23,037 nucleotides of DNA from Christensenella sp. UBA5893 (GTDB lineage: Bacteria > Bacillota > Clostridia > Christensenellales > UBA1242). The stretch is from the NCBI GenBank assembly GCA_002431905.1, contig DJER01000023.1:1-23037 (forward strand), given 5' to 3'. Position 1 is the stretch's first letter, and each line of letters starts with the position of its first letter. Made by a program: the position numbers and the translations under genes. Under the pieces are notes generated by a model, which saw only the letters and a list, made by a program, of their open reading frames with translations, ran no database searches and had not been told where the DNA came from. This document shows, in pieces, positions 21,701-23,037 of this stretch.

Positions 21701-23037
21701 TCCTGCAATTTGATTATCACTTGTGTCAAGTTTAAAATCGTCAATTGTTGTTGAACCATTTTTTATAAAGGCATCGCCTGTGTGAACACTTATCGCTTTT
21801 GTTGTGTATTTTAGATAGAGCTTATATGTGTCTGTTGCGTCATACTTGCTTAAATTTGAATATGTCAAATACATCTTCCAATCAACAATAGTGCTTGATG
21901 TCAATTTTATGTTTGATGCTTGACCATTCTCAAATAGTATTGAAAGTTGCTCTATCATTTTTGAGTCCAAGTCATATTCAAATACTTCGTTAATGTCCTG
22001 AGCTTCACTTGCAATTGTTACAACAAGTTTATCTCTTCCAGCATTTTTTGTTACAGTTAGCACCGAGCCATAAGGTACTGTAACATTTTTTGTACTTAAC
22101 TCTTTTACTGATTCTTGTCCACTAATATTTGAAACACTTTGGTTAATTATTGCAAGGTCAACTTTTGGAACTGAACAACTAAGACTAACACTATATTCTT
22201 CTGCATTTTCATCGATAATAATATTTGAAATTACAAACGAGTTTGGTTCACTTCCTGCTCCTACTATATATCCATCACGAATACCTTTTACAGTAATATC
22301 GCTTGCACTTAATTTAATATTGTATGGAAGTCCGTTGAATGTTAATGTCACTTCGTCATCGGTTACAACACTTGTGTTTAGTTGGTTCATTTTCCTTGGT
22401 TGGATTGACCTATCGGTTTTTGCCCCGTCAACTGAAACGTTTATACCAAATTCAAAATCCTTCCAATCATCGTTATTTATGTCAACATCATTAAGTGAAA
22501 ATTTAAAGTCTTTGCTTATTCTGTCAACATTAAATACAATTTCAATATCGTCAACATACAATGCTTTTGAACCAATTGAGTTTAATGTTAATTCAACACT
22601 ATAACTTCCGTCTGCCAATTGTTTTATATCTGTTTTTGATATTCCAACAGGGTTCTTGCTTAATGTTTCGGTTGGCAATGTTATTGAATACAACTTGTAA
22701 CCTTCTTTTACCCTGATGTCTTTTATTAAGATAGTGTCATTTACACTAAATAACTTTTCATTGTCTTGCAAGTTGCTTGCATTTGCAAATATTTCTGACA
22801 AACGAGTTCCCTTATCTCTTGTTATATCTTTACCTTTAATTGTTATAGGAGCTTCATTATAGCCATTTATTAAAGATTTGATATTTGTTTTTAAAACTGC
22901 ATCATATTCATATTTTTGGAAATTAAATTCAATTTTTTCAACACCAATCAAAGTTGCAAAATCAAAATTATAGTTTCCACTTTCTTGGCTTATTGAATAG
23001 CCAAATTGTGATTTTACTTTATATCTGTTGTTTTGGG
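6791..23037 (-). CDS. Giant modular surface protein, C-terminally membrane-anchored (5' end beyond window)
   Basis: At least 5414 codons are open without interruption to the right edge. The frame continues 28 codons beyond a TTG at 22951, so the true start and any signal peptide lie outside. The order from N- to C-terminus is: unassigned beta-rich sequence (to about 21200); two blocks of InlB-like, Ig-like and YDG-like modules (about 21200-18850); some 26 YDG/MBG-type modules (about 18850-11860); about 15 InlB-B-like repeats with GYTFxGW cores (about 11860-7352); an adhesin-type beta-helix start (7351-7022); one 23-residue membrane helix (7021-6953); and TRHKKKK plus a 53-residue tail in total. 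There is no LPXTG motif. Such repeats stack as rigid extracellular rods in adhesins, so attachment to host, matrix or other cells is the likely role. No catalytic domain was recognised. A (TA)8 tract at 13333-13348 could switch it off. A hairpin follows the stop. Confidence 0.93.
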   Translation of the reverse strand, partial: QNNRYKVKSQFGYSISQESGNYNFDFATLIGVEKIEFNFQKYEYDAVLKTNIKSLINGYNEAPITIKGKDITRDKGTRLSEIFANASNLQDNEKLFSVNDTILIKDIRVKEGYKLYSITLPTETLSKNPVGISKTDIKQLADGSYSVELTLNSIGSKALYVDDIEIVFNVDRISKDFKFSLNDVDINNDDWKDFEFGINVSVDGAKTDRSIQPRKMNQLNTSVVTDDEVTLTFNGLPYNIKLSASDITVKGIRDGYIVGAGSEPNSFVISNIIIDENAEEYSVSLSCSVPKVDLAIINQSVSNISGQESVKELSTKNVTVPYGSVLTVTKNAGRDKLVVTIASEAQDINEVFEYDLDSKMIEQLSILFENGQASNIKLTSSTIVDWKMYLTYSNLSKYDATDTYKLYLKYTTKAISVHTGDAFIKNGSTTIDDFKLDTSDNQIAGTIDTVLADSVVGYKFLGFYVIQKDLNGKVLGDTFASSLYSGNTSFKYSLNTSSANATQITIDKSTLYIVRVYEAKILTAIFDTTLKDEAINQNINVTLSSTNKVEIEFNTSVLQTILPTVQIDGMYEFVCWQSNTIQINNREFKIDDKYAVDDKNNTVTFTIKASPSTVSLTLYSDPSTEFSTVTISYGTTDYSKLPQPSKFGYKLVGWKYKYKESDGEINKSKDGQVYVTIENGKIVKNSCKQFDIQSKTVDFVAVYDANIISNIIFRAGGINNEGQFVSGQKEYTSQVRFGTSDYQSELFSLSTFVPTWQTDYATYEFAYFIFNGNKNKIFDPNSTDEARKYVIQSNEISGEMIFTAYYKVTDFVTPTIVGNENNWTYDAQSRSLSIDFAGKQNTNVLTYTYAWYKDGKALAGQTEVILDNIKNVVDSGKYTCKIKVNAQNEYAFTESQIEKETQEFSITISPKEIWFTQNGEITTELVKVFDNTNKTDSTVDFAGVCGGDSITVIVIYDNVNVGTNIPMTVTITSVGSTTDVRNYTYPKDITGKITPYELNFVLKNKSNNYIVKNGEDNLQINIKEYYTITSDDSSFIQKYGFAIDYELKTSQNIVGGYSFNSQNANKILLEFTLRSGNKNNFVGTVDDDFFIKDSDENSVTISIKVLSNDNKSNEQVDSSLAYITANSIISSDSDKGHIFNISNNNSSNITIIEKRDYLLRNPSINLKLIINEQSKDYGYIYWIESWQIQNDGKVVDNNFADNSNITYILENNSVKQIIINCYITTLSSVEYDYNLADGENIDGKVALTKFAYAKPISYSVENYNARFPIPTRDGFDFIAWTNGTSNVTSSTIWDKKYTKLTAVWQLQDIAVDNDDIKENFVYDSVMHQYTFTITNSNAKAIEYTYKWASTAKIAGSQAGSTLRVKNVKNSGVYTLTITATSKGVSKSLTRIVDVTITPCDLLKDIIEISKQYDKTAVMSTLTLDGVAGEKVYVSGSYKDKNAGSLLDKSSLKYVIKNGDLEIESKFNDNYNFDLSKISDQSRITPKDISITFEDRSKVFDKLPLKVTGDFVEKDIAFSYTIKTAKIINEVLTECGDVGTYNQQNGNLKVEIKNELLSNFNITMSGTLTINYKSIFNGDVEWVGDKNVVFDGKEHILTLSDEFKDAIESYKYEKASVTLSSLPVTVGEYKVIAKFKENCGYDVQEEIQATLTITQRILNITYDSSKGKIEKYYDSTNTVTKDISEFNIETIVSGYEPAFIYNYRTVNAGDNIAIDILLDENNENNKNYILAFPNGTIFGTIKKAQVEVMVNGVSKQYDGTSIFEVEAKNIQATGLVADEDVDGSVKFIVKEVGKYTNQNSTLEINKDALLFGNKVYSTNYEITSFAYDIEIIKAKLNLACSPASPYTYNGLAIDITYELTRSDNLKNASMPETLEKVYYIKNGAEYSQIDYQPLQVGDYQIEFKLSEKDAVNFEIISTQTQFDYTITQRKLSIKFQTEYEYTGDKITYKVDKAQNDIYILSKDIADNTLGAGDSISWIFVTTDKDCGTYYVAQSALVDPAKITICKGNEDYTHNYEIIIHAEAQIIIKQAGIDRSQVTISSKEDVYNAQVYYLTFSVNGIQEDYTYKSIKRSGVLVNGADDIKYAGEYSLEIELKNYKIANNKPFTYTITKKDVDLDLLEISKIYDGKTNVEGSDYKFKDNFGICPEDENLAYIVATYDNKNVGEKKKVKFELKSSSTLIENSYNLLTTFGYGDILKSDQTMTLKTDYSIFYNGKTVEIDISNFIPTELVNREVLSGKISLNIKDVGTYDLSTNAIDLSKLKISLASGTSEGLDNYNLSFNGTIEIKPALVTVNVKFLQYVYNAKEQTPEFEESIYDSMGEIVDDFTYNVEYLKNNISVRPINAGEYNIKISLPENSNYRFVRLDNGQPIPQTELIFDEKLNIAKRKIAIDVGDTITRRYKEGINATYQVEAKDIIDPTAERTEGLLSIHKLVATLSTNDSIAKTYQVDGLPNNLVFDKTSEIYIQSLKITQTEEDVTENYSIEALTCTIVISNTSEEFDTEALETLVYNGKDKFADGEVYVIFLINGVENRFDVNNNTYEGQIVISDITYKGESTNKIINAGKYSIRLRIAVKGFNPIDTTVEFDVKQKEILVVDCDTSKEYDATSKVLGSLTSQDICSKDGNQDDVTIEANYYNDNGEIVTGVGDYVIKFTISGQDSSNYTIDDLTLKGEIKARKVSLKVKDGYTLTFNNEIQYVDVANLEIVSGSIVNEQSLAGRIKINNQNAGSYELNLANIDVQELKVKNETDDFTSNYEFNFEGDVTINSKNVDIAVKKFNLVYNGQVQTINEYLTFDSLEDELQDVAKVALTVSYDKEVVDAGSYEATVSSNTNNFVFNVLDHADNKIEFKVSKRAIIFSLGDNPIEKVYNPTSDHRSKIEPEFVSGLIDGQELKGEYRLSKVGLGVGTYTQNPSDNKDGYVIFENLEIIAKGENIIDKNYDVIGKSGAIEIVPFEISKSDAYLSQTQIVYSKAEALDSLAFTFFDTNKQLQTITTKDTTLGTISLVEDSAINVGTYHVKVTINNCELVDGDEYEFEIIPFTITEVDYLSEKEYDATSSVTNINNSTVLSSSQVFAGDSIEIEGTYVDRDNIAVKNASQDEYSIVFAIKNADTLPAKNYILNVTGKGKITQRVITLNVNKELSYKASGEYAIPYKEEDFTMVGTIVSGQTLEGIVKFNKQDTLGAIDLTQIDLSGLTVIDSESINQTANYLFKLSGNVSIVKSKIKIDFTGISYIYIYSNSIVQIKPIISYVDESIQEALPTLTYNYKSTEYNSEEAPKYVGEYTFTVVLNSTFYEFATDNTFTFEIQKYDFVVKNGDIPADKFGKNYGSADPQLIFTITTDLNESINLYFTRTPGEDVGLYDIQLENCDNKNYNVTLESGKDLFTIKKALSTTVIILSTEKNIRILQKQYDTQNISPVDITLLDYDANGEILTGTITFEDGVDVGSYKVSTWTLSSLNFEQFDLTSEVEYVISKKDIILKGENLDKPYDKSTKFYGTITILDSSNVELDENIYHLSAYGQYEEQNISDNAKIIVNLAGGNVSNFNITNSLFGKITKRNVKIVPTSGQESVYGTNNFDILYSIEDLETTDFNGDYNSEVNGALYIEFLSGETKFIVGNYPIKSNITSENFNLSFDDSVQFTINQKELTISNSNNFIKEFDGNNIVLGEFTIENGLASGDDVVISAKYFNSDLDEDSTVGIDKIVRFILSGKDGKNYFAGDVKGAITNKLVKLNFVYYVTNSGMINPNLIEDNGTSNYDLIYDRKISETYTFMPQPRHEGYTFVGWFWDEDFTNQITLNTTIDSSVWSIDEAERSAYAKWEIKTFDVKLVNVTKVNGVYSDDASLQGGTTSVIDGKYEYYRVISLNDIATPKNGYVFVGYSDDINASVNEEFANVGYTVLAKDNVIYAKYDPKTVKLTLFANEGQFTNSQKWTFESGNTYAIIEIDFNSKLSDYGITIPDATRDGYTMSGWQDLDGNNVSFDANTILGENYFPEKILYVTWTARNYKLVLSANGGTYGDFDTNIWTVEERDQNGNVVKVSKEVSYDSKLGELIEPTKKGWTFDSYTNSITTDFVFKQLSDLSADAQYTENNYVLTIISRHHDIKIELRNKENVLISNHSLTAGSSITIDVMTTNNATITATDTMGYIFKDWTSTYNLTDKTSPTIQILEFMQDETLTANYDFKENTITLKVNDKTKGYAYSGEHSTQGVGEVTFVAKTESVVNLAATSFEGYQLSDWVVDSNGINFNLSGSDADSIRELSNFICDITITVNFEPKTVNITIIADEMKGSISIDGVVNSVYSYTYGALVDSNFTFTVTANHGYSVDTDTANWNFETTSTSKGNFVIKQNGNVYTITFTKFYENGTITIPFTTNKYNVKFIAVYRDENTFSRDLDAESLITVQRSGQSDVVLNSNTPYEAIYKTQVKLIPRLNVKEGYTFSSWSKSGSSEYMLSSMEGLVATYEDDSIDFEIIDNITVYLIYTINTYTIKFSVNDYQKGNIVYNDGIPQTNFAVTVRYGHNTQKVEAQNNEHFVFEKWVKVVDGVYQDYSTDEMLQLTDVKSDMEFVAMFKGQSIVITVKLVLPEEEILEPVTDFGELEVTENSVTKLIKSEKQTNSIIYEISTLASEVVTLKYLEENGFVLANNSSTDNNITLSNIFESTEVVISLRARYNAVLVEVIGDVKGAELTYDSNTTQGLITYRDFGNQRSFEFSVRTGGKVGMQLKINPGYMLVSNEYFTTPTITPDGVTSLSKGLVSNIKGDMVISVQIKAFTYNVTFNFNYENCPESATGTIKSGESVFNPALASSVMNPTRAKYNFVGWGLQSGSLDASYVFENGNIYYYSFDGQARVKTLGFYGSEFSEVSHTEGIDYECTLYAMWELVTYKVDVVLVPSSTLSKIVYDEVFPAKEGRKPVYRDLQKYEVIGIRYEPGSQVIINAPIGNRGYRYYGWSYEEGIKDRTLLNTEQFSIEMPEEDIVVYLYYTLEVSIESYGNGEATISTQEVLYGEAITVNAIPNDGYTFYYWTVNGSTIQDSTAQMSFVIEQPTTIFAKFLGKEVDVRLKQVNNATLSIESKIQDVEGKFRVGDTIVFGVKDITYGYYHKSWDGEYSGVIGNLTYRITKEDAVRGYVKFSLVISQKTVRVEFIVDGAEGGEFEFDGQKSISVTKTFNYDNYLDIVLLTSKRYELVSLTLNDVTIDANTRQLLVHKDNGFDADSTNTIRAKFCKTLWIEVYEMFAGYGTQSDPYVIYNERQIAAMAYLINNNIPAETTIPYAQGYYVLKSDMNLDERFWQPIGTKENPFDGTFDYIDNSVINLELDQYYEVINQNGLFGYITENAKFIRSQANYTLAIVLISSIILLIILIVLILWLWTRHKKKKMEKLATISSVAQNQKMMDEILKSNKTAEQNQKAEIDNKDKNNSKGG
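6794..6952 (-). other. Cytoplasmic tail of the giant protein (53 residues)
   Basis: After the membrane helix come TRHKKKKMEK, a classic positive-inside stop-transfer signal, and then a hydrophilic Lys/Gln/Asn/Asp-rich tail ending in SKGG. A tail this long is not needed for anchoring alone. No known motif was seen in it. Confidence 0.75.
6953..7021 (-). other. C-terminal transmembrane anchor of the giant protein
   Basis: This encodes 23 uninterrupted hydrophobic residues (LAIVLISSIILL... ending WLW) followed at once by basic residues. There is no LPXTG-like sortase motif in the residues before it. The protein is therefore probably held in the membrane permanently, not linked to peptidoglycan. 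Confidence 0.9.
7022..7351 (-). other. Beta-helix / GLUG-type adhesin start, apparently a single unit
   Basis: The 110 residues carry the recurring order seen at the start of secreted beta-helix adhesins: GYGTQSDPYVI, a helix RQIAAMAYLIN, YYVLKSDMNL, WQPIGT, PFDGTFD and finally GLFGYI. In known proteins several such turns usually follow. Here the membrane helix follows directly. Confidence 0.6.
7352..11862 (-). repeat. InlB-B / Listeria-Bacteroides-type repeat array (about 15 units)
   Basis: These protein-level repeats of roughly 75-110 residues have an aromatic core of the GYTFxGW type and end in a strand such as LYAMWE or IYAKYD before the next KxTVxLT-like strand. Clear cores in order include EGYTFVGWF, NGYVFVGYS, DGYTMSGWQ, KGWTFDSYT, MGYIFKDWT, EGYQLSDWV, EGYTFSSWS, EHFVFEKWV, KYNFVGWGL, RGYRYYGWS and DGYTFYYWT. 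The copies are well diverged, so nucleotide-level recombination between them looks unlikely. These small beta-grasp-like modules are known from internalin-type and other surface proteins. Confidence 0.8.
11863..18841 (-). repeat. YDG/MBG-type module array with a five-module higher-order period
   Basis: About 26 modules of 85-95 residues fall into three flavours. A is YDG-like, with a K-x-Y-D-x-T start and an NY strand near its end. C has IVSG...L.G.I.......VG.YDL...NY.F.F.G. B is Ig/MBG-like, with a VYNGK start and AGEYSIEI near the end. The A-module YD tyrosine (or Phe) codons start at 18800, 18020, 16664, 15230, 13886, 12581 and 12071. From 18020 to 12581 the spacing is 435-478 codons, matching an A-C-B-C-B order repeated four times, the last copy altered. 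Such modules are known from bacterial surface proteins; their ligands are mostly unknown. Confidence 0.75.
13333..13348. repeat. (TA)8 dinucleotide microsatellite within the giant coding frame
   Basis: Eight perfect TA units encode the YIYIY part of a B-type module (GISYIYIYSNS on the minus strand). With seven units the frame runs straight into TAG TAA TAG; with nine it reaches TAG four codons later. Only changes in multiples of three units keep the frame. Confidence 0.9.
18842..21200 (-). repeat. Two successive InlB-like / Ig-like / YDG-like blocks
   Basis: Block one has an InlB-like core (KFGYKLVGWKY, near 21090), an Ig-like domain (YAWYKDG and then SGKYTCKI, about 20390-20500), a YDG-like module (KVFDNT near 20248) and a C-type module. 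Block two has an InlB-like core (RDGFDFIAWT, near 19210) and an Ig-like domain (YTYKWAS and then SGVYTLTI, about 18910-19010), and leads into the first YDG and C modules of the main array. The shared order suggests an ancient block duplication. Boundaries are approximate. Confidence 0.6.
21201..23037 (-). other. N-terminal visible part of the giant protein, no domain recognised
   Basis: About 610 residues of beta-rich, Ser/Thr/Asn/Asp-rich sequence without a module I can name. It contains weak InlB-like hints such as YKFLGFYV and YEFVCWQS. No signal peptide or start is in view, and no shorter gene is hidden here. Confidence 0.5.

Noticed and set aside
22949..22951. TTG as the start codon of the giant gene
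   Set aside because: The frame remains open for 28 more codons to the window edge, the upstream residues look like the same protein, and no ribosome site precedes the TTG. It is simply an internal leucine.
6791..23037. The giant repetitive region as a mobile element, CRISPR array or assembly artefact
   Set aside because: The repeats are at protein level and diverged, and the frame is intact. No identical DNA repeats or terminal inverted repeats were seen by eye.

Overview
The window is strongly AT-rich and uses the standard bacterial code: TGA is a stop and tryptophan is TGG. Shine-Dalgarno sites of the AGGAG type and sigma-A-like promoters are easy to see. Together with the gene families (bacterial SerRS, a Na/Pi cotransporter with a PhoU-like tail, a COG2081/COG2509 flavoprotein pair, YDG/MBG and InlB-type surface repeats) this points to an uncultured low-GC Bacillota, probably a gut Clostridia-like lineage. 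The taxonomy is inference.

Layout. (1) 8-2097, minus strand: serS, closed by a hairpin terminator, then an unrecognised 231-residue protein with its own strong promoter. (2) 2255-3868, plus strand: a Na/phosphate-symporter-like membrane protein, divergent from serS. (3) 3875-6730, minus strand: a compact operon of a COG2081 (HI0933/BaiN-like) flavoprotein, a COG2509 FAD-dependent dehydrogenase overlapping it by 7 nt, and a 61-residue membrane protein 1 nt further on. The operon's last gene and the symporter gene converge on one bidirectional hairpin that contains both stop codons. The operon appears to start with a leaderless mRNA whose promoter is nested in the terminator of the gene before it. 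(4) 6791 to the right edge, minus strand, about 70% of the window: one uninterrupted frame of at least 5414 codons, still open at the window end. It encodes an enormous modular surface protein. From N- to C-terminus it has an unassigned beta-rich part, two blocks of InlB-like / Ig-like / YDG modules, a roughly 2300-residue array of YDG/MBG-type modules in a five-module higher-order repeat, about 15 InlB-B-like repeats, a stub resembling the start of a beta-helix adhesin, one transmembrane helix, and a 53-residue charged cytoplasmic tail. There is no LPXTG sorting signal.

The most notable signal is a perfect (TA)8 tract inside the giant gene. Gain or loss of one TA unit creates a stop within four codons, cutting off about 2180 residues including the membrane anchor. 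This suggests a phase-variable switch on a giant adhesin. No RNA genes, mobile elements, CRISPR arrays or origins were seen, and no intergenic stretch exceeds about 160 bases.
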